64,000 nucleotides of DNA from an uncultured beta proteobacterium (GTDB taxonomy: Bacteria > Pseudomonadota > Gammaproteobacteria > Burkholderiales > Burkholderiaceae_C), in the NCBI GenBank assembly GCA_903909815.1, contig CAIVXG010000223.1, forward strand, positions 75,771-139,770, in the 5' to 3' direction. The notes below the pieces were generated by a model. The model saw nothing but the letters and a program-made list of their open reading frames with translations. It searched no databases and was not told where the DNA came from. The position numbers and the translations under genes were made by a program. Shown here one piece after another: positions 49,330-59,145 of the stretch; position 1 is the first letter of the stretch, and every line of letters starts with the position of its first letter.

Positions 49330-50121
49330 TTAGAGAGCAATCAATTTTGCGCCGGCGTAGGCCAGCAACAGCGACAAAAGGGCGCGGATCACGCGTTCCG
49401 GCGTGCGCACCATCAGGTGCGATCCGATCCAGATGCCCGGCAGCGATCCCGCCAGCAGCAGCGTCAGCAGCGACCAGTCCACCGTGCCAATCCAGGCGTG
49501 ACCCAAACCGGCCACCAGCGTCAAAGGCACGGCGTGCGCAATGTCGGCGGCGACGATGCGCGGCAAGGGCAGCAGAGGATACAGAAGCATCAGCACCAGC
49601 ACGCCGATGGCGCCCGCGCCCACGGAAGTCAGCGTTACCAAGGCCCCGATCACGGCGCCCAGCAGCACCGGCAGGGCGCCGTGCATGGTTTTGGCGGCCG
49701 CGCGCAGCGCAGCAGCGTCAACAGAGCGCGGCGCAGCCTTGCCCGCGATCACCTTGTAAAGCGTGGCCACCGCTGTCAGCAGCAGCGCTGCGCCCAGCGC
49801 TGTCGTCATGGCCTGTTGCACCACCGGGTTCGCGGGGCCGAGGCGCTGCAGCACATAGAGTGTCAACAGTGACGAAGGAATGCTGCCCGCGGCCATGGAG
49901 CCCACGATGCGCCAGTCGATCACCCGGGCCCGGGCCAGGGCGACGGAGCCGCCCATCTTGGTGAAGGCGGCAAACAGCAAATCCGTGCCGATCGCCAGAT
50001 GCGGTTTAAGGCCAAAGAAGAAGATCAGCACCGGCGTCATGAGCGAGCCCCCACCCACGCCCGTCAGTCCAACGACCAGACCCACGGCAAAGCCCGCAAA
50101 GATAAACGCCAATTCATGCAT
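49330..50121 (-). CDS. TauE/SafE-family sulfite exporter
   Basis: A 263-residue membrane protein of the TauE/SafE type with about eight hydrophobic segments. The family N-terminus VGLVVGLTGVGGGSLMTPVL and the second-half repeat VGAGAIGVLVLMLLYPL are visible. Family members export sulfite, sulfoacetate and similar sulfur anions; the position directly upstream of cysI suggests relief of sulfite stress. The ATG at 50121 (HELAFIFAGF) is preferred over TTG-like codons upstream. Confidence 0.85.
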   Translation of the reverse strand: MHELAFIFAGFAVGLVVGLTGVGGGSLMTPVLIFFFGLKPHLAIGTDLLFAAFTKMGGSVALARARVIDWRIVGSMAAGSIPSSLLTLYVLQRLGPANPVVQQAMTTALGAALLLTAVATLYKVIAGKAAPRSVDAAALRAAAKTMHGALPVLLGAVIGALVTLTSVGAGAIGVLVLMLLYPLLPLPRIVAADIAHAVPLTLVAGLGHAWIGTVDWSLLTLLLAGSLPGIWIGSHLMVRTPERVIRALLSLLLAYAGAKLIAL

Positions 50122-50153
50122 GGCCGCGACTGTAAAAGCAGACAGACAAAACA

Positions 50154-50175
50154 CAAACTATTGTTTAATTGTTTG
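50154..50175. promoter_or_regulatory. Imperfect dyad upstream of the sulfate cluster
   Basis: CAAACTATTGTTTAATTGTTTG has matching CAAAC/GTTTG ends. It lies in an A+T-rich stretch 33 bases before the exporter-cysI transcript, a place where a LysR-type sulfur regulator such as CysB could bind. The identity of the binding protein is inference. Confidence 0.3.
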
Positions 50176-50371
50176 CTTATGTGCGTTGGCGTATGTAGAG
50201 ACACCCTTCGGCACAAGTTTTTGTGATGTCAGCGCGTGCGGGCTGGCTGCATTGGTTAACATGGCCGCTACGGATGAGGCGGTGGAATTTGCTCCGGCTC
50301 GTCGCTCACTTTCAGGTTTCGGTTGCGAAAACACCGGGTCTTGAGAGTTCGTTTCTTTACTTGACTGCGCA

Positions 50372-52489
50372 ATGACCCAATCCCTGCAGGCCTTGCCTGA
50401 TTTCACCCATCCCGTCGCAAGCGCCAGGGCAGGCCTGAACGCGTTGAGGTTGCGCCTGGTCGCCACGTGGTATTGGCGCCAGGATGCGCAGTGGCGTTTT
50501 GTGCAGGTGGATGAGATTTGCGCCTGCATTGGCGTCGACCGCGATGACTGGCTCGGTCACGCACTTTGGGAGACGCCCAACTGCATGGGGTACGACTTCT
50601 GGGAGTTGCATCGAAAGGACCTTCAGGCCGGCCGCCCTTTCACCGATCTGCAATGCGAGGTGCCGGCGTCCATCGACCCCAGCGCGACCCTGTGGTTGCA
50701 AATCAGCGGCGAACCCATCGTGGATGTGAATGGGGCGGTCATTGGCTACCACGGCTTCGGACGCGATGTGACCGCGCAAAAGCGCATGGAACTGGCACTG
50801 CGTGGGCGTGAGTTGCGGTTGCGGTCGATTTTCGAGCAAAGCCCATTGGCCATCATCGAATGGGATACGCGCTTGCGCGTGCGCCGCTGGAACCTCGCGG
50901 CGGAGCGCATTTTCGGCTGGACGCGCGAGGAGATTCTTGGGCGACACATACGCCTGCTGTCTGACCCGACGTTCCATCATTTGTATGGCAAATCGGGCGC
51001 GTTGAGCAACCTCGAATCACTGCCGGGCAGACACGTGGCGCAAAACCTGCACAAGTTTGGGGCGGAAGTTCCCTGCTCCTGGAGCACCTCGCTGCTGCAC
51101 GACGACCACGGCGAGATCGTGGGCGCGATCTCGGTGGTGGAGAACCTGACCGAGAGAAAACTGGCCGAAACCCTGATCGAACACATGGGACGCCATGACG
51201 CGCTGACCAATTTGCCCAACCGAAGTTACCTGCTGTCGCAGTTGGAAGCCGTGCTGGCGGAGTCATCCGGCACGGTGCGCCGGCCGCTGGCCGTGCTGGT
51301 GACGAACATGGATCGGTTCAAGCACATCAACGAGGCGATGGGGCACGCCGTTGGCGATCAGGTACTGCACGAAGTGGCACGTCGACTCAAGGCAATCGTG
51401 CCCCGTTTGGGCATCGTCGCGCGTCTGGCGGGCGACGAATTTGCCGTGGTACTGCGTCAGGACGCCAACGCGCGCGGCGCTCATGCCCTGGGTGAAAAAT
51501 TGCTTGCAGGTTTGAGTGAGCCCTATCGCATCGAGAACCTGGAGATGAGTTGCAGCACCAGCATAGGGGTGGCGCTTTACCCCGACGACGGGCAAGGCGC
51601 TCTGGAGTTGCTCAGCCATGCCGAAGCCGCCTTGTCCCACGCCAAGGAAGCGGGACGAAACCAGCTGAGATTCTTCTCCGCCAGTTTGAAGCAGGCGGTG
51701 ACGGCACGGCGCGAGGTCGAGCGCGACCTGGGGCAGGCCTTGCGGCGGGGCGAGTTGATGTTGCACTTTCAGCCTCAAGTGGATGCCCGCAGCGGGGCCA
51801 TGGTGGGAGCCGAGGCGCTGCTGCGCTGGAACCATCCGATCAACGGCGCCATCGCTCCGGTCACGTTCATTCCGATTGCGGAGAGCGCCGACCTGATCGT
51901 GGAAATTGGCGCCTGGGCGCTGGATGAAGCGTGTCGTACGTTGCGCCAGTGGCAGGATCAGGGCGCGCGCGGTGTGACCATGGCGGTCAACCTGTCGGCC
52001 CACCAGTTGCGCGACGCCGCGCTCGTTGGCCTGGTCGCATCAGCCTTGGCTCGACACGGCTTGCGCGGCGAGGATCTGGAACTGGAGTTGACCGAGTCGG
52101 CGGCCATGGAGGACCCCACGTTCACGATCGACGTTTTGAACCAGTTGCGTCAACTCGACGTCAAGCTGGCCATCGATGACTTTGGCACCGGTTATTCGTC
52201 GCTGAGTTATCTGAAGCTGCTGCCTATTCATCGGCTCAAGCTGGATCAGTCATTTGTCCGGGAGATCGAGACCGAAGACGACGCCGCCATCTGTATTTCC
52301 ACGATTGCGCTGGCGCACAAGCTCAAGCTCGAAGTCGTGGCCGAAGGCGTCAGCACCGAAGTGCAGCGCCATTACCTGAGCAGTAACGGCTGCGACGTGC
52401 TGCAAGGCTACCTGTTCAGTCAGCCGGTCAGCGCGGCCCAGGCGCTGCAGTTCGCGCTTGACCACCACGCCCCGTCACTCCCGGCTTAG
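50372..52489 (+). CDS. PAS-GGDEF-EAL protein with degenerate GGDEF
   Basis: A 705-residue soluble cyclic-di-GMP protein with no membrane segments. Order: PAS (about residues 25-135), a second PAS (about 145-265), GGDEF (about 275-435) and EAL (about 450-695). The GGDEF site reads LAGDEFAVVL near residue 353 and the metal-site DLDRF is replaced by NMDRF, so cyclase activity is doubtful. The EAL domain keeps GAEALLRW, ELTESAAM and DDFGTGYSSLSYLKLLP and is likely an active phosphodiesterase. Its stop overlaps the convergent mnmC stop. Confidence 0.92.
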   Translation: MTQSLQALPDFTHPVASARAGLNALRLRLVATWYWRQDAQWRFVQVDEICACIGVDRDDWLGHALWETPNCMGYDFWELHRKDLQAGRPFTDLQCEVPASIDPSATLWLQISGEPIVDVNGAVIGYHGFGRDVTAQKRMELALRGRELRLRSIFEQSPLAIIEWDTRLRVRRWNLAAERIFGWTREEILGRHIRLLSDPTFHHLYGKSGALSNLESLPGRHVAQNLHKFGAEVPCSWSTSLLHDDHGEIVGAISVVENLTERKLAETLIEHMGRHDALTNLPNRSYLLSQLEAVLAESSGTVRRPLAVLVTNMDRFKHINEAMGHAVGDQVLHEVARRLKAIVPRLGIVARLAGDEFAVVLRQDANARGAHALGEKLLAGLSEPYRIENLEMSCSTSIGVALYPDDGQGALELLSHAEAALSHAKEAGRNQLRFFSASLKQAVTARREVERDLGQALRRGELMLHFQPQVDARSGAMVGAEALLRWNHPINGAIAPVTFIPIAESADLIVEIGAWALDEACRTLRQWQDQGARGVTMAVNLSAHQLRDAALVGLVASALARHGLRGEDLELELTESAAMEDPTFTIDVLNQLRQLDVKLAIDDFGTGYSSLSYLKLLPIHRLKLDQSFVREIETEDDAAICISTIALAHKLKLEVVAEGVSTEVQRHYLSSNGCDVLQGYLFSQPVSAAQALQFALDHHAPSLPA

Positions 52490-54288
52490 ACCTTTGCCAA
52501 TGGCTCAGTCTGGCGCTTGGGCGCGAGACTCTTGCGAGTCGGCCTCAGGGCCTGTGCCAGTTTCTTTTCCAGCGCCAGAGGTTCGCCGTGCCACTGAGCT
52601 GCCAGCAATTCAGCGCACAAGACGGCCAGACTCAAACCGCGCGCGCCCATGGCGGTGCTGAGCCACAGGCCGGGAAATCGTTGCTCATCAAGCGCTCCGA
52701 CCACGGGCAATCGATCGGGCGTGGTACAGCGCACGGCCGTGAAAGACCGCACTTGGCCCTGTTCGAACTGGGGTGCAAGCGAGCCCGCCGTCTCGGGCAA
52801 CAGGGTTTGCAGCTTGGCGTGGTTGGAGCGGTGGTCGCTGTCGCGCGCACCGGTGTCGGTGCTGTCGCGCTCGAAGCTCGAGCCCAGGTACCAGGCCATG
52901 CCCTTATCGCCCGGCACCTGTGGAATGAAGTTGCCGTTGCCATTGACCGGGCTGGCGGGAAAGAATTCATCGTCCTGCGCTTGGCGCCAGCCCCAAGACA
53001 ATTGCCCGCGCAAGGCTTGCAGCGGCAGTGCTTTTTGCACCAGCGCGTGGCTGGCATAGCCGGCACAAACCACAACCCTTGGCGCCTGGGCGAGCACGCG
53101 GTCCTGCGCGTCCAGAACCTGCCAGTTTTCGCCTGAGCGGCGCAAGCATTGCACCCGCATCTCGCCCTGCCAGTTGATGCCCGGCTGTGCCAGCAGCGCT
53201 CGCACCAGTTGCGCGGGTTTGATCCATCCGGCCATGGGATGCCAGAGATCGCAAGCGTCGTCCTCCAGGCGTCGTTCGCGCACGCCGCTCAAGGCAAAGT
53301 CCTGGCCTTCGCGCAGCAGGCGGCGCACCATTTGCCATGTCATGTTGACACCGACGCGCGACAGGCGCGACAGTACGGCGTCGTCCGCCGAGATATGCGG
53401 CACCACCAGGCCGGCAGGTAGCCCGGAAGCACCGGCAGCGGGCTCGTTGCCGGCGTCGAGCACGTGCACGCGCCAGCCGCGCCGCGCCAGGCTGGCCGCC
53501 ACCGCGGCCCCGGCCAAGCCTGAGCCGATGACCACGCAGCGAGCGGCTTCAAGCGCGAGCCCGGTGCATGCCAGCGCGCGCACCCTGGGCTCCCAAGCGG
53601 GATTGAATTCGCCCTGCAAACGGTCGCGCTTGGGCGCCAGCCCCGCAACCATTTGCGGTTCGAAGCCGCATTGCGTCAAGCGGTCGCGAATATCGCGCGC
53701 CACGGTCCAGGTCGCCACGCGCGTGCCTCTGCGGCACAGGCGCGCGACGGCGCTAAGCGTGTGCTCGTCCCACATATCGGGATTGCGTGCCGGCGAAAAA
53801 CCATCGAGAAAAACCGAATCGGCAAAGAAAGACAGTTCGCGCAGCATCGGTTTGACGTCGCCAACGCACAGCGTCAGGAGCACGCGCCCGGCCTCGAAGC
53901 TCATGCGGTGAAAACCGGGTCCGAGCTCGTGCCACTGGAGCGACAACTCCTGTGCCAAGGCTGCCAGCTCGGGCTGGTCCTGGGCGCTGCGCAGCAGATC
54001 GGCCAGGTCCACCGGATGCGCTTCGATCGAGACAAAGTGCAGCTGCTGTGGGCGCTGCGGGTCGTCCTTCCAGGCCTGCCAGGTGGCGAGAAAGTTCAGC
54101 CCAAGTCCGAAGCCGGTTTCCAGCACGCGCCATTGCGGCTGCTCGGCCCAGGCTTGGGGCAGGGCGCAGCCCTGCATGAAGACCTGGCGCGCCTGCGCCA
54201 ACCCACCGGCGCAGCTGTGATAGATATCGTTGAAGCGCGGACTGTGGGGGTTGCCGTCGCGCCACTCAATGGTCGGCGCCAGTGACAT
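52486..54288 (-). CDS. mnmC: Bifunctional tRNA mnm5s2U biosynthesis protein MnmC
   Basis: Completes the 5-methylaminomethyl-2-thiouridine modification at U34. The N-terminal methyltransferase half has VLETGFGLGLNFLATWQ near residue 50 and VFLDGFSPARNPDMW; the C-terminal FAD oxidase half has VVIGSGLAGAAVAASLARRG near residue 255 and the family end LSTAMGARGLSLAVLCAELL. The 600-residue length fits the fused form. The ATG at 54288 (SLAPTIEWRDGNPHSPRF) is chosen over upstream codons. It is followed by a convergent GGDEF-EAL gene. Confidence 0.93.
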   Translation of the reverse strand: MSLAPTIEWRDGNPHSPRFNDIYHSCAGGLAQARQVFMQGCALPQAWAEQPQWRVLETGFGLGLNFLATWQAWKDDPQRPQQLHFVSIEAHPVDLADLLRSAQDQPELAALAQELSLQWHELGPGFHRMSFEAGRVLLTLCVGDVKPMLRELSFFADSVFLDGFSPARNPDMWDEHTLSAVARLCRRGTRVATWTVARDIRDRLTQCGFEPQMVAGLAPKRDRLQGEFNPAWEPRVRALACTGLALEAARCVVIGSGLAGAAVAASLARRGWRVHVLDAGNEPAAGASGLPAGLVVPHISADDAVLSRLSRVGVNMTWQMVRRLLREGQDFALSGVRERRLEDDACDLWHPMAGWIKPAQLVRALLAQPGINWQGEMRVQCLRRSGENWQVLDAQDRVLAQAPRVVVCAGYASHALVQKALPLQALRGQLSWGWRQAQDDEFFPASPVNGNGNFIPQVPGDKGMAWYLGSSFERDSTDTGARDSDHRSNHAKLQTLLPETAGSLAPQFEQGQVRSFTAVRCTTPDRLPVVGALDEQRFPGLWLSTAMGARGLSLAVLCAELLAAQWHGEPLALEKKLAQALRPTRKSLAPKRQTEPLAKV

Positions 54289-54298
54289 GGCGGCCAGC

Positions 54299-54571
54299 TC
54301 AGGCGCTGGGCGGCACGTAGCCCTGCACCGCGTCGGCGCCATCGCCGAAAAAGTGGTTTTCCATCTGCCGCGCCAGATATTGGCGGGCGCGCGCATCGGC
54401 CAGGTTCAGGCGGTTTTCGTTTACCAGCATGGTCTGTTGGCGCAGCCATTGGGCCCAGGCCTCCTTGCTGACGTTCTCCCAGAGGCGTTTGCCCAGTGGG
54501 CCGGGATAGGGTGGAAAGTCCAGACCTTCGGCCTCGATGCCGAGTTTGACGCAGTTGACGGTACGTGCCAT
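54299..54571 (-). CDS. yggX: Fe(2+)-trafficking protein YggX
   Basis: A 90-residue cytoplasmic protein of the YggX family, which protects iron-sulfur clusters and takes part in Fe(II) trafficking. Family marks are [28 protein letters not shown] and [19 protein letters not shown], ending in [15 protein letters not shown]. The conserved N-terminal cysteine is present. It is only 10 bases from mnmC on the same strand. Confidence 0.95.
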   Translation of the reverse strand: MARTVNCVKLGIEAEGLDFPPYPGPLGKRLWENVSKEAWAQWLRQQTMLVNENRLNLADARARQYLARQMENHFFGDGADAVQGYVPPSA

Positions 54572-54728
54572 GGGTAACCTTAGAAAAGAGAAAGAGCGCG
54601 GGCTTGCATGGCCGTGACTGTAGCAATTTTTTGGCATATTCCGCACAAGGGATAAGCAAAGAAGAAATCAGTCGTTGGAACATGGGCGCCAGAATTGCAC
54701 AATGTAATTTTTTGGAGTCAAACCCACC

Positions 54729-55646
54729 ATGAAAGCCAATAACGTCCTGCACACCATCGGCAATACGCCGCACATCCGCATCCATCGGCTGTTTGGCAAC
54801 ACGCATCAGGTGTGGATCAAGTCCGAGCGCAGCAACCCGGGCGGCTCGATCAAGGACCGGATCGCGCTGGCCATGGTGGAGGCGGCGGAGAAGAGCGGTG
54901 AGTTGCAGCCCGGCGCCACCATCATCGAGCCCACCTCGGGCAATACTGGCGTGGGCCTGGCCCTGGTGGCTGCGGTCAAGGGCTACAAACTGATCCTGGT
55001 GATGCCCGACAGCATGTCCATCGAGCGCCGCCGCCTGATGCTGGCCTATGGCGCCACGTTTGACCTGACACCGCGCGAAAAAGGCATGAAGGGCGCGATT
55101 GCGAGGGCTCAGGAACTCGCGGCGGCCACGCCTGGGGCATGGGTGCCGCAGCAGTTCGAAAACCCCGCCAACATCGATATCCACGTGCGCACCACGGCGC
55201 AGGAAATCCTGGCCGACTTTCCCGATGGCATCGACGTCATCATCACCGGTGTCGGCACGGGCGGTCACCTGAGCGGCGTGGCGCAGGTGCTTAAAGCGGC
55301 CTGGCCGAAGCTCAAGGTCTATGCGGTGGAGCCGACGGCCTCGCCCGTGATCTCCGGCGGCGCGCCCGCGCCACACCCGATCCAGGGCATTGGCGCGGGC
55401 TTCATTCCGAAGAACCTCAAGACCGAATTGCTCGACGGCGTGATCCAGGTGGATGCGGAACCGGCCCGCGAATACGCGCGTCGCAGTGCAGCACAGGAAG
55501 GCCTGCTGGTGGGCATTTCCTCCGGCGCCACGCTGGCCGCGATCGCGCAAAAATTGCCCGAGATTGCCCCCGGGGCCACGGTGCTGGGTTTCAACTACGA
55601 CACCGGAGAGCGCTACCTGTCGGTGGAGGGCTTCCTGCCAAGCTGA
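54729..55646 (+). CDS. cysK: Cysteine synthase A (O-acetylserine sulfhydrylase)
   Basis: A PLP enzyme that uses sulfide and O-acetylserine to make cysteine. The PLP lysine lies in [16 protein letters not shown] (residue near 45), substrate binding in [13 protein letters not shown] phosphate in [14 protein letters not shown], and [12 protein letters not shown] near residue 220 is CysK-like. At 305 residues it has normal CysK length. It is the sink for sulfide made by the cys cluster 5 kb away. The upstream gene is divergent. Confidence 0.93.
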   Translation: MKANNVLHTIGNTPHIRIHRLFGNTHQVWIKSERSNPGGSIKDRIALAMVEAAEKSGELQPGATIIEPTSGNTGVGLALVAAVKGYKLILVMPDSMSIERRRLMLAYGATFDLTPREKGMKGAIARAQELAAATPGAWVPQQFENPANIDIHVRTTAQEILADFPDGIDVIITGVGTGGHLSGVAQVLKAAWPKLKVYAVEPTASPVISGGAPAPHPIQGIGAGFIPKNLKTELLDGVIQVDAEPAREYARRSAAQEGLLVGISSGATLAAIAQKLPEIAPGATVLGFNYDTGERYLSVEGFLPS

Positions 55647-55745
55647 GCCCGATGCAATGGCCCGCCCTGCGCCCGAAGGCGCGTGGCGGCTCTGCCGGAA
55701 GAAGATTTAGCGGTCAGCTGTGCTGCGACAGGCCGAACTCGATGC

Positions 55746-57476
55746 TCAGAAACTTTCCCATTCATCGCCACCGCTGGCGGCGGCTTTGGTCGGCGCGGAA
55801 ATAGCTGCGGGTTTGGGTTTTGGAAGCGGCTTGGGCCGGGCCGAAGCGGTCAATCGTTGGGGGCTTTTCGCAACCTGTGGCGCATGGGCCAGCGTGGGTC
55901 GGCGATGGATGAAGGCCGCTTGTCCGCCCGCCAGCTTGAACAGGGAAACGGCCTGCACCAGATCGCCAGCCTGCGAACTCAGGCTGGTCGCAGCAGCCGC
56001 CATTTCCTCTACCAGCGCGGCGTTTTGCTGGGTAGCCTGATCCATCTGTGTCACGGCCTCACCCACTTGAGATACGCCCAGACTTTGTTCATTGCTGGCC
56101 GCGCTGATCTCACCCATGATGTCGGTGACGCGGCGGATGCTGCTCACCACCTCGGTCATGGTGGTGCCTGCCTGATCCACCAGCGCACTTCCTTGCTCTA
56201 CCCTCTGCACGCTGGCGTTGATGAGGGACTTGATCTCCTTGGCAGCGTCAGCGGACCGACCTGCCAGGGAACGCACTTCGGTGGCCACCACGGCAAAACC
56301 GCGTCCCTGCTCGCCCGCGCGTGCGGCTTCCACCGCGGCGTTCAGCGCCAGGATGTTGGTTTGGAAAGCGATGCCGTCGATGACGCTGATGATGTCGGAA
56401 ATCTTCTTTGAGCTTTCGTTGATGCCCTTCATGGTGTCCACCACCTGTGACACCACTTCGCCGCCCTTGATGGCCACGGTGGATGCGTTCAGGGCCAGCT
56501 GATTGGCCTGGCGTGCGCTGTCGGCATTTTGTTTGACGGTGGCACTGAGCTGCTCCATTGAGGCTGCAGTCTGCTCCAGCGCGCTGGCCTGACTCTCGGT
56601 GCGTGACGACAGGTCGTGATTGCCCTGGGCGATTTCGGCGCTGGCTGTGGCGACGCCCTCGGAACCCTGGCGCACCGTCGTCACCACGCTCGCCAGGCTG
56701 TGCTGCATCGCCTTGAGTTGGGCCATCATGCTGGTGCTGTCGCCGGGGCGCAGGTGGACCTGCGAACTCAGGTCGCCAGCGGCGACACTTTCAGCCAGCT
56801 CAGCGGCCTCACTGGGCTCGCCGCCGAGCTGCCGGCCGATGCTGCGCACCAGTGCCGCGCCGAAGGCGATGGCGAGCACAAGGCCCGCCAGGATGGCGGC
56901 AAGCGCCAGTGAGCGGACATGGTCGTAACGGCTCGCGCCGGCCTCGTACTCCTGCTTGGCCACATCGAGCTGGAATTTGTTCAACTTTTGCACGGCATCC
57001 TGCGCGAACGGCGCCAACGGACTGATTTTTTCCTTGTAGATGGCCAGAGCCGCGTCCGGCTTGCCCGCCAGCATGGCATCGGCAGCCGGTAGCAAGCCGT
57101 CCTGTACATAGTTTTTTCTCGCTTGGGCAAACGCCTCGGCCAACCTCGTCTCGTCCGCATTGAGACGGATTTCCCTATAGGTGCTCCAGGTCTTTGAGAT
57201 CTTTTCGACGTTGCTGCGGAGCTCTTGATTGCGCTTTGCTACGTGGGCCGGTTCAGGTTGCAACATCATGTCCATCACCAGCACCCGGTTGCGCTGCACC
57301 AGGTAGTTGATTTCGCTCAGTTGATCCAGGGGCACCACGCGCTCTTGATACACTGATTTGAGAGAATCGTTGGATATGGAAATTCCAAAGAGACCGATGA
57401 TCCCGATGCCGATCAGAACCAGCGACAGGAATCCGATCAGCAGGTTGACACGGGTGGATATCTTGAGCTTATGCAT
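55746..57476 (-). CDS. Methyl-accepting chemotaxis protein with 4HB sensor and C-terminal pentapeptide
   Basis: A 576-residue chemoreceptor: two membrane helices (about residues 12-32 and 187-210) around a four-helix-bundle periplasmic sensor, then HAMP and the signalling hairpin. The signalling tip is [40 protein letters not shown]. The last residues are GGDEWESF, with WESF resembling the NWETF-type pentapeptide that tethers CheR and CheB. A Pro/Lys/Ala linker precedes it. It is convergent with cysK. No che genes lie in the window. Confidence 0.93.
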   Translation of the reverse strand: MHKLKISTRVNLLIGFLSLVLIGIGIIGLFGISISNDSLKSVYQERVVPLDQLSEINYLVQRNRVLVMDMMLQPEPAHVAKRNQELRSNVEKISKTWSTYREIRLNADETRLAEAFAQARKNYVQDGLLPAADAMLAGKPDAALAIYKEKISPLAPFAQDAVQKLNKFQLDVAKQEYEAGASRYDHVRSLALAAILAGLVLAIAFGAALVRSIGRQLGGEPSEAAELAESVAAGDLSSQVHLRPGDSTSMMAQLKAMQHSLASVVTTVRQGSEGVATASAEIAQGNHDLSSRTESQASALEQTAASMEQLSATVKQNADSARQANQLALNASTVAIKGGEVVSQVVDTMKGINESSKKISDIISVIDGIAFQTNILALNAAVEAARAGEQGRGFAVVATEVRSLAGRSADAAKEIKSLINASVQRVEQGSALVDQAGTTMTEVVSSIRRVTDIMGEISAASNEQSLGVSQVGEAVTQMDQATQQNAALVEEMAAAATSLSSQAGDLVQAVSLFKLAGGQAAFIHRRPTLAHAPQVAKSPQRLTASARPKPLPKPKPAAISAPTKAAASGGDEWESF

Positions 57477-57769
57477 GAGGGAGACTTCAAAGTGGTTACA
57501 GGTTCAGGGCAAGGCACTCGTCAAGGAACAGTTTGTCCACGGCGTGACATCAGTCACGATGGAGTCATTCCCCCTTAACTCGTTAGGGGGAATGCAGTAT
57601 GCACCATGAAAGGGCATGAGCGCACTCTGTAGATAGGCTGAGCGCGGAAACCCGGCGAGGTTGTCGATCATCCCCAAGCCGGGGAACTTATGCCCAAGCC
57701 TGCACATCCATCACCGGGCAATAATCGGGCTTGCGGTCGAGAATTGACGCACAATTTTTAAGGATCAAG
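57477..57769. other. Intergenic region between a chemoreceptor gene and dsbB
   Basis: This is a divergent spacer of 293 bases. It holds a long inverted repeat at 57567-57593 and, on the minus strand, a weak TTGACG...TGTAAC pair upstream of the chemoreceptor. No small RNA or ORF with a credible ribosome site is seen. Confidence 0.5.
57567..57593. repeat. Long hairpin upstream of a chemoreceptor gene
   Basis: ATTCCCCCT-TAAC and GTTA-GGGGGAAT pair with one unpaired T around a 2-base loop (26-27 bases). No T-run follows. It could be an operator, an attenuator arm or a degenerate repeat; nothing else in the window resembles it. Confidence 0.55.
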
Positions 57770-58279
57770 ATGTTGTTGACTGTTTTGGATGTGGCTCCGC
57801 GCCGCGCATTGCTGGCATTGGCTGCGGCTTGCGTTGCGATGCTGGGCTTTGGCCTGTATCTGCAGCACGTGGTGGGACTCAACCCCTGCCCGATGTGCAT
57901 CGTGCAACGCTACGCGCTCGTCCTGGTCGCCCTCATTGCAGCCTTGAGCAGCGCGTCGAATCGACGCGGAGCACAGCTCACGGGCGTGGCGCTGGCAAGC
58001 TTGACGGCAGTGGGTGGCGCCTTTGTGGCGGCGCGGCAAAGCTGGCTGCAGTGGTACCCGCCGCAAGAGGCCTCGTGCGGGCGCGACCTGTACGGCATGA
58101 TTGAAACCTTCCCGCTCAAGCGCGCCATTCCGATGATCTTCAAGGGCAGCGGTGACTGCTCGGCGGTGGACTGGACCTTCCTTGGCGGTTCGCTGGCGAA
58201 CTGGGCGTTCGTTGTGTTCAGTGCGATCGTTGTGCTGTGCAGTTTGTTGATCTGGAGGGGGTGCAGGTCGAGACTCTAG
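57770..58279 (+). CDS. dsbB: Disulfide bond formation protein B
   Basis: A 169-residue inner-membrane protein that reoxidises DsbA and passes electrons to quinones. The periplasmic cysteine pairs are in LNPCPMCIVQRYAL and in CGRDLYGM and GSGDCSAVDW, as in DsbB. Four hydrophobic helices are seen. The ATG at 57770 has AAGGA upstream. It is convergent with the 3-hydroxybutyrate dehydrogenase gene. Confidence 0.94.
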   Translation: MLLTVLDVAPRRALLALAAACVAMLGFGLYLQHVVGLNPCPMCIVQRYALVLVALIAALSSASNRRGAQLTGVALASLTAVGGAFVAARQSWLQWYPPQEASCGRDLYGMIETFPLKRAIPMIFKGSGDCSAVDWTFLGGSLANWAFVVFSAIVVLCSLLIWRGCRSRL

Positions 58280-58302
58280 CGCGTTCGCTGGTCGACGCCG
58301 CG

Positions 58303-59073
58303 CTATTGCGCGACCCACCCTCCATCCATATTCCAGGCGACGCCACGGATGTTGTTCGCGGCCGGGGTGCAGAAGAACACGGCCAGGGCGCCGAGTTCTT
58401 CGGGCGTGGTGAACTGCATCGACGGCTCCTTCTCGCCCAGCAGCAACTTCTTTGCTTCTTCATTGGAGACGCCCAGCGCGGCGGACTTGGCGTCCACCTG
58501 TTTTTGCACCAGAGGCGTGAGCACCCAGCCCGGGCAAATCGCGTTGCAGGTGACGCCCGTGGTGGCGGTCTCCAGCGCCGTGACCTTGGTCAGGCCCACG
58601 AGCCCGTGCTTGGCCGCGACGTAGGCCGATTTCTCGGCTGAGCCCACCAGACCGTGCACCGAGGCCAGATTGATGACGCGGCCCCAGTTGGCCTGCTTCA
58701 TGGCCGGCAAGGCCAGGCGCGTGGCGTGAAATGCGCTGGAGAGGTTGATGGCGATGATGGCGTCCCAGCGATCGATCGGGAAGTCTTCAATCTTCGCCAC
58801 GTGCTGGATACCCGCGTTGTTCACCAGGATGTCCACGCGACCGAACTCGGTCGCGGCAAAGGCCATCATGGCCTCGATCTCGGCCACGCGGCTCATGTCG
58901 GCGCCGTGGTACGCCACATTCGCGCCGAGGGCTTCGATGCTGGCTTTGGGGCCCTGCATGTCACCAAAGCCATTGAGCACGATGTTGGCGCCCTGGGCCG
59001 CCAGCGCCTGGGCGATGCCCAGACCGATGCCACTGGTGGAGCCTGTGACCAGGGCGGTTTTTCCTTTGAGCAT
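58303..59073 (-). CDS. bdhA: 3-hydroxybutyrate dehydrogenase
   Basis: An SDR enzyme, 256 residues, that oxidises 3-hydroxybutyrate to acetoacetate in PHB turnover. The family marks are TGSTSGIGLGIAQALA, NNAGIQHVAKIEDFP, SAYVAAKHGLVGLTKV with the Tyr-Lys pair, and the C-terminal FTTPEELGALAVFFCTPAANNIRG. These fit the bdhA group well. The ATG at 59073 is preferred. It is divergent from the alpha/beta hydrolase gene. Confidence 0.93.
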   Translation of the reverse strand: MLKGKTALVTGSTSGIGLGIAQALAAQGANIVLNGFGDMQGPKASIEALGANVAYHGADMSRVAEIEAMMAFAATEFGRVDILVNNAGIQHVAKIEDFPIDRWDAIIAINLSSAFHATRLALPAMKQANWGRVINLASVHGLVGSAEKSAYVAAKHGLVGLTKVTALETATTGVTCNAICPGWVLTPLVQKQVDAKSAALGVSNEEAKKLLLGEKEPSMQFTTPEELGALAVFFCTPAANNIRGVAWNMDGGWVAQ

Positions 59074-59145
59074 ATTGATTCTCCAAAATTGCAAATTGAG
59101 GCAATCCATGCCTTACGATGCCATTATCTAAAAACGCATTGCATC

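Noticed and set aside
54729..55646. cysM (cysteine synthase B) as the name of the gene after yggX
   Set aside because: The GAGFIP region and the [10 protein letters not shown] context look like CysK; the CysM-specific substitutions are not seen.
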